DNA of 64,000 bases from NCBI RefSeq assembly GCF_014204945.1, contig NZ_JACHMN010000002.1, positions 4,301,001 to 4,365,000 on the forward strand, given 5' to 3'. Positions 1 through 7,868 of this stretch are shown piece by piece. Numbering within the stretch: position 1 is the stretch's first letter; every line of letters begins with the position of its first letter. The DNA comes from Allocatelliglobosispora scoriae. GTDB lineage: Bacteria > Actinomycetota > Actinomycetes > Mycobacteriales > Micromonosporaceae. A program made the translations under genes and the position numbers. The notes under the pieces were generated by a model. That model saw only the letters and a list, made by a program, of their open reading frames with translations, had not been told where the DNA came from and made no database searches.

Positions 1-2
1 CG

Positions 3-488
3 ATCATGCGCGAGGTGAAACCGCAGGTCATGGTCACCTATGACGCCAACGGCTTCTACGGCCACCCCGATCACATCCAGGCTCACCGGGTCGCGATGCG
101 CGCCGCGGAGCTCGCGGGCGAGGACGCGCCGAAGAAGATCTACTGGGGGGCGACGCCGCTCAGCGTCCTCAAGGCGGGCATCGACGCGCTCGGCGAATCG
201 ACCGACAACCCGTTCGCCGGGATCACCAACGCCGACGACTTCCCCTTCGGCACGCCCGACCACGAGATCGCCGCGAGCATCGACGGCAACGACCATCACG
301 AGGCGAAGGTCGCGGCGCTGCACGCGCACGCGTCCCAGATCCCGACCACGTCGTGGCTCTTCTCGATCGCGGGCAACTTCGGCACCGAGTTCATGGGCGT
401 CGAATTCTTCACCCTCGCTGCGGGCACCCGGGGGCCGGGCACCGGTCTCTACGGCTGGGAGCAGGATCTCTTTGCCGGACTTGACTGA
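3..488 (+). CDS. mshB: N-acetyl-GlcNAc-inositol deacetylase MshB, C-terminal part
   Basis: This is the 3' end of a gene that enters from the left edge; about 160 residues remain of a family of roughly 290-300. MshB removes the acetyl group from GlcNAc-Ins, the second step of mycothiol synthesis, in the cytosol with a zinc ion. The visible hallmark is [13 protein letters not shown] near the start, the LmbE/MshB segment carrying the third zinc-binding His. The N-terminal AHPDD motif lies outside the window. The stop overlaps the likely TTG start of the next gene. The assignment is firm, though mycothiol conjugate amidase (Mca) is a close paralogue; the neighbourhood (ferredoxin, dapC) matches mycobacterial mshB. 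Confidence 0.85.
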   Translation: MMREVKPQVMVTYDANGFYGHPDHIQAHRVAMRAAELAGEDAPKKIYWGATPLSVLKAGIDALGESTDNPFAGITNADDFPFGTPDHEIAASIDGNDHHEAKVAALHAHASQIPTTSWLFSIAGNFGTEFMGVEFFTLAAGTRGPGTGLYGWEQDLFAGLD

Positions 489-897
489 GCCCACCACCAC
501 GACCCGCTCGTTCGAGCCCGCCGCGGAGCTGCTGCTCCGGATCGGCGGGCTCGCCGTGTCGGTGCTGCTCGCCGCCGGGTCGGCGCTGCTGGAGGCGCTC
601 TACACCACCGCGCGGGTCGGCGACTCCCGGGCGCCCTGGTCGCTGCTCGCCGCGATCGCCGGCAACGCCTTCCTCGTGTGGTTCGCCCGGTTCACCGTCG
701 GCCGCCGCTGGGCACCGATCGTCCCGGCCGGGACGTGGACGGTGGTGATGCTTCTCGCGAGCTACCGCACCAGCGAGGGCGACATGCTGATGGCCGAGGC
801 GAACCCGATGGCGCTGGGCACGATGATGGCAGGTTTCGCGGCCTTTGTCGTAGCCTGGTGGTTCCTGGAGCTGCGACGGGGAACCCCGAGGCGCTAG
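481..897 (+). CDS. Small four-TM membrane protein of unknown function
   Basis: About 138 residues if translation starts at TTG 481, inside the mshB stop (TTGACTGA), which suggests translational coupling. There is no strong ribosome binding site, and the same frame stays open upstream over mshB, so the start is uncertain. After a Thr-rich N-terminus come four hydrophobic segments (roughly residues 13-35, 48-65, 75-92 and 112-130), including a [10 protein letters not shown] stretch. No catalytic motif is visible. Small membrane proteins of this kind often follow mshB in actinomycetes; no function is proposed. Confidence 0.65.
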   Translation: MTEPTTTTRSFEPAAELLLRIGGLAVSVLLAAGSALLEALYTTARVGDSRAPWSLLAAIAGNAFLVWFARFTVGRRWAPIVPAGTWTVVMLLASYRTSEGDMLMAEANPMALGTMMAGFAAFVVAWWFLELRRGTPRR

Positions 898-966
898 AGG
901 GTCTGGCGCTTCTCGGCTTCGTGCGGTAGAAGGATCACCGGGACGTTTTGCTCGGGAGGATGAGAC

Positions 967-1410
967 ATGGCTCAGCGTTGGAAGTGGATCGGCATCATCG
1001 CCGGAGTCCTCTTCGCCATCAATATCGTCGGGCGGATCGTCTCGAAGGCCTCCTTCGAGGGCGATACGAGCAAGGAGACGGCGGTCGGATTCGTCGCCTT
1101 CGGCGCGGTCGCGCTCGTCCTCGCCGTCGTCGCCTTCATCTGGGGCCGGGACCGGTCGGTCGGAGTGGTCGTGGCGGACATCGCCGCTGCCGCCGCCATC
1201 GGCGGGCTGCTCAGCATCATCGTCGGGCCGTTCGTCACCGGCGGCAAGCCCTTCGCCAGCGGTGCCGGAGCCTTCTTCGAGCAGGTCTGGTGGTACGCGG
1301 GTTTCGTCGCCGCCGGTGTCTTCCTCGGGCTCGCGGTGCTGATCGCCATCGGCCAGGACCTGCGGTCCAAGCAGCTCAAGTCCTACGCCGCGAGGGCCAA
1401 GCGCGTATAG
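967..1410 (+). CDS. Small four-TM membrane protein of unknown function
   Basis: 147 residues starting at an ATG with a strong GGGAGGA ribosome binding site at 954-960. Hydrophobic segments lie at about 7-25, 42-60, 68-88 and 105-127, and the tail is basic (RSKQLKSYAARAKRV). Its last 28 bases overlap the end of the convergent GNAT gene. No known domain is recognised. Together with the preceding membrane protein it may form a short operon with mshB. Confidence 0.7.
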   Translation: MAQRWKWIGIIAGVLFAINIVGRIVSKASFEGDTSKETAVGFVAFGAVALVLAVVAFIWGRDRSVGVVVADIAAAAAIGGLLSIIVGPFVTGGKPFASGAGAFFEQVWWYAGFVAAGVFLGLAVLIAIGQDLRSKQLKSYAARAKRV

Positions 1411-2342
1411 CGGTGGTGGGTGGCGAACCCGAGCCGTGCGTAGAGGGCGATCGCCGTCTCGTTGCTCGACTCCACCTGTAGGAACGCTCGCTCGGCACCC
1501 TGCTGCGCGCCCCAGCGGGCGAGGCGGCCGATCACCGACTGGGCGAGGCCACGCCGTCGGGCCGACGGGACGGTCTCGATCCCGTAGAGCCCCAGCCAGC
1601 CGTCGGTCACCGTGCCCCTGCCCCGGGCCAGGAGGCGGCCTTCTTCGGCGTACCTGGCGAAGGTGAGCCTGTCCACCGCGGTCAGGACGTGCAGAGCGGC
1701 CGGGGGCAGTGGACCGCGCGAGCCCGCGATGAGGGCGAGTTCGTCGTCGCTCGGGCCGTCGTGCAGCGTGCACGCCGCACCGTCGGGTGTCGCGGCGATG
1801 AGCGCGTCCAGCGCGGTCGACTGGACCAGGACCGTGCAGTCCGGCAGCCACCCGGCCTTCAGCGCGGCATCCGCGACGGGCTGCGCCAGCGGCTGCGGCA
1901 CGTCGATCAGGGGAGTGCGGCCCAGACCGCGGTAGAACTCCGCGACCGCGTCGAGCGCCGCCGGGAGCGGCAGGCCGGGGTCGCCGACCGGCAGCGCGGA
2001 GTTGGCGCGCCCGGTGAAGCCCTCTGCGGAGCGCAGCCACCAGTCGCCGAGCCGCTCGCTGACGGGTGCGGGCCAGGCCCGCGCGGCCGCGAGCTCCAGG
2101 GCCGCGATCTCCGCGGCACGCCTGGTCGTCCGCGCCGGCACGGTCTTCGCCCGGTGGACTTCGTCGATGGGTACGCGCACCTCGCCGCCCTCGGAACGAA
2201 GAGTCAGAAATATCTCGTTGATCTCGATCAGGTCGCCGAGAATATCCGTAAATAGCGGACGTTCGGCGGTGCCGCCCGTCACCTTGCGGCGCACCACGAC
2301 GCGCTTTCCTACATCGTGCGGAGTGAGCCCCGGACCGAGCAC
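1383..2342 (-). CDS. GNAT-family N-acetyltransferase
   Basis: About 319 residues. The GTG at 2342 is preferred because GGGGAGG lies nine bases upstream; a TTG at 2348 would be too close. The first ~65 residues form a small beta-rich domain (LGPGLTPHDVGKRVVVRRK), and the C-terminal half is the GNAT fold, with the acetyl-CoA loop region in PSARRRGLAQSVIGRLARW and the beta-alpha end ESSNETAIALYARLGF. The substrate cannot be told. The same two-domain protein sits before the ferredoxin gene in mycobacteria, so this is a conserved neighbourhood. It is divergent from the ferredoxin gene and overlaps the preceding membrane-protein gene tail to tail. Confidence 0.85.
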   Translation of the reverse strand: MLGPGLTPHDVGKRVVVRRKVTGGTAERPLFTDILGDLIEINEIFLTLRSEGGEVRVPIDEVHRAKTVPARTTRRAAEIAALELAAARAWPAPVSERLGDWWLRSAEGFTGRANSALPVGDPGLPLPAALDAVAEFYRGLGRTPLIDVPQPLAQPVADAALKAGWLPDCTVLVQSTALDALIAATPDGAACTLHDGPSDDELALIAGSRGPLPPAALHVLTAVDRLTFARYAEEGRLLARGRGTVTDGWLGLYGIETVPSARRRGLAQSVIGRLARWGAQQGAERAFLQVESSNETAIALYARLGFATHHRYTRLALAA

Positions 2343-2452
2343 GATCAACCGCCTCCCCGTATCTAGATGCGCCTGGGCGTGGATACTAGGCTGTACCCGG
2401 CGGCCGGCCTACCAAGGGGCGGGCGGCAGGTTCTTTGCGGAAGGACGACCCC

Positions 2453-2779
2453 GTGACATACATCATCGCCGAGCCGTGCGTCGATGTTCTCGACAAGGCG
2501 TGCATCGAGGAGTGCCCCGTCGACTGCATCTACGAGGGCAACCGGATGCTCTACATCCACCCCGATGAGTGTGTGGACTGTGGCGCCTGCGAGCCGGTCT
2601 GCCCGGTCGAGGCGATCTTCTATGAGGATGACGTGCCGGAGCAGTGGAAGGACTACACCGACGCGAACTACAAGTTCTTCGAGACCCTGGGCTCGCCCGG
2701 CGGCGCCTCGAAGATCGGCAAGATCGCGGCGGACGCTCCCTTCGTCGCGGCCGAGCCGCCGCGCGGGGAAGCTCACTGA
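2453..2779 (+). CDS. fdxA: 7Fe ferredoxin
   Basis: 108 residues from GTG 2453, which has AAGGACG just upstream; the longer ATG at 2435 lacks such a site and adds residues not usual in the family. It carries one electron at a time using a [3Fe-4S] and a [4Fe-4S] cluster. Cysteines 9, 17 and 50 are placed to hold the 3Fe cluster, and 21, 40, 43 and 46 the 4Fe cluster (ECVDCGACEPVCP); Cys25 is extra. The C-terminal tail is the usual one for the FdxA/FdxC type. It overlaps the start of dapC, as in other actinomycetes where the pair is conserved. Confidence 0.95.
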   Translation: MTYIIAEPCVDVLDKACIEECPVDCIYEGNRMLYIHPDECVDCGACEPVCPVEAIFYEDDVPEQWKDYTDANYKFFETLGSPGGASKIGKIAADAPFVAAEPPRGEAH

Positions 2780-3873
2780 GCGGGTTCGCGGGCCGGCGGT
2801 CCAAGGCCGCCGGCCTTCCCGACATCCCCTGGGACCGGCTCGAACCACTGAAGGCGCTGGCCGCCGGTCATCCGGGCGGGCTCGTCGACCTCTCGATGGG
2901 CACGCCGGTCGATCCGGTCGACCCGGCCATCATGGCGGCGCTGAGCGCCGCAGCCGATGCGCCCGGTTATCCGCTGACCATGGGCAGCGTGGCGTTGCGC
3001 GGTGCCATGCGCGCCTACCTCACACGGACGTCGGCTGCCGTCGGCGACTTCGGGGTCATCCCGACCGTCGGCTCGAAGGAACTCGTCGCCTGGCTGCCCA
3101 CGTTCCTCGGCCTCGGCGCCGGTGACACCGTCGTCATCCCCGAGGTCTGCTACCCGACCTACGAGGTCGGCGCGATGCTCGCCGGTGCCGATGTGCTCCG
3201 GGCCGACTCCCCGCCCGGCGTTCCGGCCGCGCTGGTCTGGATCAACTCGCCGGGCAACCCGCACGGGCGCGTGACCGACCTCGACGAGATGCGCGCCTGG
3301 GTGGCGTGGGCGCGCGGCTGCGGCGCCGTGCTCGCCTCGGACGAGTGCTACCTCAGCCTGCCCTGGGAGCAGACGCCGATCTCGGTGCTGGACCCCGCGG
3401 TCAACGACGGCGACCTCACCGGCCTGCTGGCGGTGCAGTCGCTCTCCAAGCGCTCCAACCTCGCCGGATACCGAGCGGGACTCATCGCGGGCGACCCGGC
3501 GATCGTGCGCGAGCTGCTCACGATCCGCAAGCACGCCGGTCTGATCGTGCCCGACCCGGTGCAGGCGGCGATGGTGGCAGCACTGGGCGACGAGGCACAC
3601 GTCGAGGTCCAGCGCGAGCGTTACCGGGCGCGCCGCGTGATCATGCGGGACGGCCTGGAGAAGGCCGGATTCCGGATCGAGCACTCGACCGCCGGGCTCT
3701 ACCTGTGGGCGACCCGGGACGAACCCGGCTGGGACACCACCGCCTGGCTTGCCGACCTGGGCATCCTCGTGGTTCCTGGTGCCTTCTACGGCCCGGCCGG
3801 GGAGAGCTTCGTGCGCATCGCGCTGACCGCCTCCGACGAGCGCATCGCCGCCGCCGCTGAGCGTCTCGGCTGA
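2776..3873 (+). CDS. dapC: N-succinyldiaminopimelate aminotransferase DapC
   Basis: PLP-dependent class I/II aminotransferase, about 365 residues, converting N-succinyl-2-amino-6-ketopimelate to N-succinyl-LL-DAP in lysine and peptidoglycan synthesis. The frame has no ATG, GTG or TTG between 2647 and the conserved N-terminus, while CTG 2776 overlaps the ferredoxin stop (CTGA) and has GGGGA eight bases upstream, so a CTG start is proposed. The protein then begins SGFAGRRSKAAGLPDIPWDR. The Schiff-base lysine is about residue 225 in SLSKRSNLAGYRAG, and INSPGNPHG is the substrate/PLP segment. Together with dapD and dapE in this window it supplies the succinylase branch. Confidence 0.92.
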   Translation: MSGFAGRRSKAAGLPDIPWDRLEPLKALAAGHPGGLVDLSMGTPVDPVDPAIMAALSAAADAPGYPLTMGSVALRGAMRAYLTRTSAAVGDFGVIPTVGSKELVAWLPTFLGLGAGDTVVIPEVCYPTYEVGAMLAGADVLRADSPPGVPAALVWINSPGNPHGRVTDLDEMRAWVAWARGCGAVLASDECYLSLPWEQTPISVLDPAVNDGDLTGLLAVQSLSKRSNLAGYRAGLIAGDPAIVRELLTIRKHAGLIVPDPVQAAMVAALGDEAHVEVQRERYRARRVIMRDGLEKAGFRIEHSTAGLYLWATRDEPGWDTTAWLADLGILVVPGAFYGPAGESFVRIALTASDERIAAAAERLG

Positions 3874-3876
3874 GCG

Positions 3877-4890
3877 CTAGCGCGTCGCGAGGGCCGTGTA
3901 GGTGACCGTGGTCGCGTCCGTCTCCTGGCCGGTCACATAACCGCCGTCGCCACCCAGCCGACGCAGGAAATCGAGCTCCGCCTGATCGTCGCGGGCGAGA
4001 TCGAAGCTTCGGGTGACCGGGAGCATGGACCGGTCCAGCAGCTCCTCGCGCAGCCCTCGTCCGACCTGCAGCCGCCGGAGCAACTCGGCATCGTCGGCGT
4101 CGGCCAGCGAGGCCACCAGCCCGTCGAGGACCGCGCGGACCAGGTCGAGCTGAGCGACCACCGCCGCGCGGTTACTGATCAGCATGTCGGCGGTGCGGCT
4201 GCTGGGCGTACCCGCGACTCTGGTTCCGTCCTTGAAGCTCCCGGCCGCGAGCGCGAGGACCGCCTGCTTGACCGCGGATCCGGCCGCCGCACCGGCGAGA
4301 GCGCCGGCGAGGATGTGCGGGATGTGCGACGAGAGCGCGACCACCGCGTCGTGAGCCCGGGGCTCCATCGGAACGACCCGGGCGCCGAAGTTCTCGATGA
4401 TGAGCCGGGTCAGCAGGCGGAAGCCGGGCAGCGCGTCGGTGGAGCTCGGGCACAGGACCCAGGGAGCGCTGTCGTAGAGCGAGCCGATCGCCGAGTCCAG
4501 GCCGGCCTTCTCCGTCCCGGCCATCGGGTGGCCGGGGATGAAGCGGTCAGCCAGGCCCAGCCGGGCTGCGTGATCGGCGATCTCGGCCTTGGTGCTGCCG
4601 ACGTCGGTGATGACGCAGCCGTCGTCCGCGAGGCGCGCGACCTCGGTCAGGCTCTCCGGCAGGGCGCGGAGCGGGCCGCAGAGGAAGACGACGTCGCGGC
4701 CCTTGAGCGTGACGTCCAGACGGTCGTTGAAGGGCACGCGGCGCCGGGCGGCTGCCGCCCGGGCGGCGGGTTGCGGATCCCAGCCCAGCACGTCGTTGCC
4801 GGCCTCGTGCAGCCGCAGCAGGATCGAGCCGCCGATCAGCCCGGTCCCGACCACCGCGATCCGCAGCCTCGGTGTTGTCTCATCCGCCAC
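3877..4890 (-). CDS. tyrA: Prephenate dehydrogenase
   Basis: 337 residues from GTG 4890, chosen because AGGGAG lies seven bases upstream; the longer ATG at 4932 has no site. The enzyme oxidatively decarboxylates prephenate to 4-hydroxyphenylpyruvate (tyrosine branch). The N-terminal Rossmann motif is VVGTGLIGGSILL, followed by the conserved HPMAGTEKAG segment that holds prephenate. The start overlaps the end of the upstream 2-TM protein gene by 11 bases, placing it last in a pheA - membrane protein - tyrA transcription unit. Confidence 0.92.
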   Translation of the reverse strand: MADETTPRLRIAVVGTGLIGGSILLRLHEAGNDVLGWDPQPAARAAAARRRVPFNDRLDVTLKGRDVVFLCGPLRALPESLTEVARLADDGCVITDVGSTKAEIADHAARLGLADRFIPGHPMAGTEKAGLDSAIGSLYDSAPWVLCPSSTDALPGFRLLTRLIIENFGARVVPMEPRAHDAVVALSSHIPHILAGALAGAAAGSAVKQAVLALAAGSFKDGTRVAGTPSSRTADMLISNRAAVVAQLDLVRAVLDGLVASLADADDAELLRRLQVGRGLREELLDRSMLPVTRSFDLARDDQAELDFLRRLGGDGGYVTGQETDATTVTYTALATR

Positions 4891-5506
4891 CGCTGCTCCC
4901 TGATGTGTTCGGACGGTACATGTCGAGCACACCCCGGGACGGTTCGGAACCCTGGATGTCGCTGCGCCAGTAACCCTTCATCGCCGAGTAGGACAGTGGC
5001 GACAAAGTCAACATACCGCTGCGGGGTGCGTAGCCTTCCTGTGTGGTTGTGCCGATCTTGTAGACCAGCTCGACCTGACCGTCGAGGTAGGTCGCTCCCA
5101 CCGAGGTGACGGTGGCGAAGCATTTCGCCACGAAACCGGGCTCCTGGCGGACGGCGGCGAGGGTGTCGGCCTGCGTCCGGTAGAGCTGCACGGTGTAGCG
5201 CAGATCGCCGCCGCGGATGTCGAGCCGTGCCAGGCCCCAGTTGCCCGACGACGATTCGTAGACCCACTCGCCCAGGATCGGATGCGCCCACCAGCGCAGG
5301 AGGATCAGTTGCAGGGTCCGGACGATGACGGCGAGGCTGAACGCCGAGACGATGGCCGCCACCGCCGTCTGCCCGAGACCGCTCGGCCGGACGAAGGCGA
5401 GCGTGACGGAGTTCAGCACGCTGAACAGGACCGCTCCTCCCGCCAGCGCCATCTGCCGGACACCGTCGATGTTGCGATCGCGAAGCAGCGCGTGGAGGAA
5501 CCCCAT
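4880..5506 (-). CDS. Two-TM protein with beta-rich soluble domain, function unknown
   Basis: 208 residues starting at ATG 5506, three bases after the pheA stop, with GGTGGGG upstream. Two hydrophobic helices (about 15-40 and 47-68) are followed by a predominantly beta domain that begins HPILGEWVYESSSGNWG and contains repeated Gly/Tyr-rich strands. The overall plan (two N-terminal TM helices plus a beta barrel-like domain opening with a GxW motif) resembles the S-2TMbeta/Cap15 type of cyclic-nucleotide sensors, but this is only a shape comparison. It lies between pheA and tyrA and overlaps both neighbours closely. A role in amino-acid synthesis is not evident. Confidence 0.75.
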   Translation of the reverse strand: MGFLHALLRDRNIDGVRQMALAGGAVLFSVLNSVTLAFVRPSGLGQTAVAAIVSAFSLAVIVRTLQLILLRWWAHPILGEWVYESSSGNWGLARLDIRGGDLRYTVQLYRTQADTLAAVRQEPGFVAKCFATVTSVGATYLDGQVELVYKIGTTTQEGYAPRSGMLTLSPLSYSAMKGYWRSDIQGSEPSRGVLDMYRPNTSGSSGGG

Positions 5507-5508
5507 GG

Positions 5509-6486
5509 CTACCCCACCGGCCCCGAGGCGGCGGGACGGCCGGGGAAGCGGGCGACCACCCGGTGGAAGTCCTTGATGTCGAAGCTGCCGATCGGAGGTG
5601 TCAGCAGCCGGTCGCTCGGCGCCGGCCGGACGAGATGATCGGAGAGGTAGCTGCCCAGGAACTTCAGCCGGACACCACTGTGGAGGATGCCCTGCACGCC
5701 GCGCGCGACGTGCACCGAGTCCGGGTCCTCGGCGAGGGTCAGCACGAAGACGTATGCGCCGGGGAAGCCCGGCAGCGGTCGGGAGGTCAACGAGATGATG
5801 TTGATGCCCTGATCCGCGAGGAGGGTGCACAGCTCGGCGAGCACGCCCGGACGCGAAGCACTCGGCGTCAGCGCGAGCGTCGTCTTCCAGGCCACGTCAT
5901 CGGGGGCGGGAGGCAGCGCTGCGGTGGCGGGATCGTCGCTGCCGATGCAGGCGAAGCGCGTATAGGCCCCGGTGTGGTCCTCGACCGCCTGATCGATCAC
6001 CTCGACGTCGTAGCGGGAGGCGAGGCCGGGTGCGCCGATCGCGATCATCCCGGGCTCGGCCACGGCGGCCTCGACCGCCGCCGCCGTCGAGGCGAAGTGC
6101 TTGGTCGGCAGCCCGGACGCGGCGACATAGCGCCGGCACTGGGCGAGCCCGTGCGCGTGGCTGGCGATGACCGTGGGCTGGTCCGTGCCGTCGTCCCGGT
6201 CGGCCCGGCCCCGGTAGGCGTCGAACGTGATCGGCACCGACACCTCCCGCAGGATCACGATCCCGGCGGTGCGGAAGACGAGCTCGTCGACGCTGGCCGT
6301 GACGATCCCCTCCACGGTGTTCTCCAGCGGGATCACACCGAAGTCGGCGCCGCCCGCCATGAGCTCGCCGATGATGAAATCGACCGCGGACACCGGCCGG
6401 AGCAACGCCCGGTCGCCCCAGATCTCCCGCGCGGCCGTGTGGGTGAAGGTGCCGGCCGGTCCGAGGTACGCGATCCGCTTCTCCAC
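5509..6486 (-). CDS. pheA: Prephenate dehydratase
   Basis: 325 residues from GTG 6486 with AAGGAGA eight bases upstream. It converts prephenate to phenylpyruvate (phenylalanine branch). The catalytic domain starts RIAYLGPAGTFTHTAA and contains the ENTVEGIVTASVD segment. The regulatory ACT domain follows at about residues 195-270 (LALTPSASRPGVLAEL, then SLTSRPLPGFPGAYVF), the usual site for phenylalanine feedback. A Pro-rich extension of some 40 residues follows the ACT domain. It is first in the unit with the 2-TM protein and tyrA. Confidence 0.95.
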   Translation of the reverse strand: MEKRIAYLGPAGTFTHTAAREIWGDRALLRPVSAVDFIIGELMAGGADFGVIPLENTVEGIVTASVDELVFRTAGIVILREVSVPITFDAYRGRADRDDGTDQPTVIASHAHGLAQCRRYVAASGLPTKHFASTAAAVEAAVAEPGMIAIGAPGLASRYDVEVIDQAVEDHTGAYTRFACIGSDDPATAALPPAPDDVAWKTTLALTPSASRPGVLAELCTLLADQGINIISLTSRPLPGFPGAYVFVLTLAEDPDSVHVARGVQGILHSGVRLKFLGSYLSDHLVRPAPSDRLLTPPIGSFDIKDFHRVVARFPGRPAASGPVG

Positions 6487-6575
6487 TGACGGTGTCTCCT
6501 TCGGACTCGTCCGTGCCGAAAAGGACTCGCCGATGAGCCCGCGAAGAAGCCCGAGGCTATCGCACCATCGACACT

Positions 6576-7868
6576 TTAAGATATGGGAGCCGCGTCGCGG
6601 ACCCGGGCGAGATGCTCCAGAAAGGTGAGGTTGGCGGCCCAGCCGTCGATCAGGGGCGGGTCCGTGCCCAGCCACACCGGCTCCGCCGACGGGTAGGAGT
6701 GCAGCTGGTCGGCGATCCCGGCCCTCGTCACCACGATGCAGGCCTGGCGGTGCCGCGAGGCGAGGACGCACAGCCGCCCCGTCTCCAGGTGGAAGGCCGA
6801 CGGGTCGCGGCGCCCCGAGAGCGGGTGCCAGACCAGCGTCACCTCGAACTGCCGCCCCTGCAGCCGGTTGGCCGTGTCGACGGTGACCCGCTGCAGCCCG
6901 GCCCGGTCCAGCGCCGCCCGGACGTGGTCGCGCTGGTCCCGGTGGGCGACGCCGATCGCGACGTCCTTGGGCAGCAGGGGGCGGGAGCGGCGCTCGTCGA
7001 CCGTCGTCACCCCGGTGGTGAGGTGCCCGGCCATGGTGACCAGCGCCGCGACCAGCTCCGGATCGGTGCGGGGGAGGAACGCCGCGGGGAGCTCGACCAG
7101 GCCCCAGCCGGTCGTTGCAGCCGTCGTGAGTACGGGATGGGCGGCGGCGGGGAGCTCCAGTCGGCGTACCCCCGGATCGATTCCCGCCGTGAACGGCCTG
7201 GCGTAGAAGGCGTCCGCGACCACCGGGGCGGTGTGCGGCGCGAGCCGCCAGCTCACCGGGAGCGGGACGACCGGCGTCGCCGGGTGATGGCGCAGGATGA
7301 TCCCGGCCGCCGTCGCGAGCGGCCACCCCGACTGGGACCGCACGACGTGCTCGTCGGCGATGGTGAAGGGGGAGAGCTGACCGGGGTCCCCGACGAGCAG
7401 CAGCCGGTCGAAGAGCCCGCCGATGCGGACCAGCGCCGCTGCCGACATCTGGTATGCCTCATCCACAATGCCCAGCTCGAACGTGCGGCCCGAGGTGAAC
7501 GCCCACTTCGCCGCCGTCGCCACGATCACCCGGCAGCTCGACAGGTCGTCGAGCTTGGCGGCGGTCCGCACCCCGCGGACGGGGAAGCCCGGCGGCGCCT
7601 CCCACCCGCTCGCGTGCAGGCGGCCGATCTCGACGGGGTGGTCGCGCAGCTCGCGTACGAGGCCGATCACCAGGTCATCGGCCTGATCGTTGGTCTGGAC
7701 CACGACCGGGACATCGGCACCGCCCTCGACGAGGCGGCGGGTGAGCTCGCGGACGAGCGTCGACTTGCCCGCACCGGGCGGCGAGTCGACGACGACGGTG
7801 CGCTCGCCGGAGGTGACGTACTTCCAGACACGCTCGATCGCCTCCTCGTGGGCGGCGCGGCTACTCAT
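6576..7868 (-). CDS. SF1 helicase-like AAA ATPase
   Basis: 430 residues from ATG 7868, which overlaps the stop of the upstream nuclease-like gene by eight bases. Walker A is VVDSPPGAGKSTLV (about residues 26-39). Walker B appears as GIVDEAYQM, the motif III region as LLLVGDPGQLSPF, and a late motif as TANRLQGRQFEVTLVW, all typical of superfamily 1 helicases of the UvrD/AAA_12 kind, in a compact form without a nuclease domain. Coupling to a Cas4/RecB-like Cys-rich protein suggests the two act as one DNA-processing complex. The substrate and biological role are unknown. Confidence 0.8.
   Translation of the reverse strand: MSSRAAHEEAIERVWKYVTSGERTVVVDSPPGAGKSTLVRELTRRLVEGGADVPVVVQTNDQADDLVIGLVRELRDHPVEIGRLHASGWEAPPGFPVRGVRTAAKLDDLSSCRVIVATAAKWAFTSGRTFELGIVDEAYQMSAAALVRIGGLFDRLLLVGDPGQLSPFTIADEHVVRSQSGWPLATAAGIILRHHPATPVVPLPVSWRLAPHTAPVVADAFYARPFTAGIDPGVRRLELPAAAHPVLTTAATTGWGLVELPAAFLPRTDPELVAALVTMAGHLTTGVTTVDERRSRPLLPKDVAIGVAHRDQRDHVRAALDRAGLQRVTVDTANRLQGRQFEVTLVWHPLSGRRDPSAFHLETGRLCVLASRHRQACIVVTRAGIADQLHSYPSAEPVWLGTDPPLIDGWAANLTFLEHLARVRDAAPIS

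Noticed and set aside
5282-6489. Plus-strand frames opposite pheA
   Set aside because: Shadows with no recognisable domain; the minus-strand pheA has complete catalytic and ACT motifs.
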